This document shows, piece by piece, positions 41,134 through 41,134 of a stretch of 41,134 nt of DNA (position 1 is its first letter; the number at the start of each line of letters is the position of its first letter). The position numbers and the translations under genes were made by a program. The stretch covers positions 1 through 41,134 of the forward strand of contig NZ_VFIA01000043.1 of the NCBI RefSeq assembly GCF_014282275.1, given 5' to 3'. The notes beneath the pieces are model-generated. The model saw only the letters and a program-made list of their open reading frames with translations, was not told where the DNA came from and ran no database searches. This DNA is from Spirosoma utsteinense. GTDB lineage: Bacteria > Bacteroidota > Bacteroidia > Cytophagales > Spirosomataceae.

Positions 41134-41134
41134 T

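Overview
The window looks like a chromosome segment of a Bacteroidota bacterium of the Cytophagales type, close to Spirosoma. The evidence is the recurring TAnnTTTG -7 promoter motif, weak or absent Shine-Dalgarno sequences, ISAon1-type and IS110/IS3 transposases, and the protein set (TamB, RskA-type anti-sigma factor, GH43/GH5 enzymes, lipoprotein MsrB, UbiA-like membrane protein). No database search was possible; family names come from reading the translated sequence.

Layout. 1-573 (-): 5' part of a secreted protein built of 101-residue repeats, running off the left edge. 574-3610: about 3 kb almost without genes, holding one decayed histidine-kinase fragment. 3611-6722: a small redox block (NADP-dependent dimucleotide-binding oxidoreductase; AraC regulator followed by an SDR). 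6974-9729: a decayed IS3-family element with an IS110-family element nested inside its orfB. 9730-13225: an array of integron-like sites (inverted 7-bp boxes of the RYYYAAC/GTTRRRY type with an inner stem) separating two small AT-richer membrane-protein genes; one site is split by a second IS110-family element. 13226-15760: a short protein of a mobile-associated type, a tyrosine recombinase, and a divergent GIY-YIG protein/HTH pair. 15879-36742: core chromosome. This comprises an ALDH7-type dehydrogenase, an ECF sigma/anti-sigma pair, msrB, a class A penicillin-binding protein, a hemicellulose block (GH5, aldose epimerase, GH43), tamB, tsaD, a MOSC protein, a UbiA-like protein, an alpha/beta hydrolase and a LOV-like PAS protein. 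37009-41134: tRNA-Asp, its terminator, an intact ISAon1-family element, a 67-bp palindrome and an AT-rich KAP-family NTPase gene, the profile of an acquired island.

Two observations stand out. First, six short GC-rich inserts (five of 16 nt, one of 14 nt) sit inside the IS3, IS110 and recombinase genes, exactly where their frames break. Removing each one restores a continuous family-typical protein. The 16-mers share an NYGGNNNGCCNNNGCN pattern, with an A-B-A'-B' arrangement of complementary blocks whose variable pair (positions 7 and 16) covaries in all five; five of the six lie at an A^G site. Second, the recombinase and the attC-like sites resemble an integron in the inverted arrangement (recombinase and cassettes on the same strand), but the recombinase lacks the additional domain of classical IntI. 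Both readings are inferences from this sequence alone.
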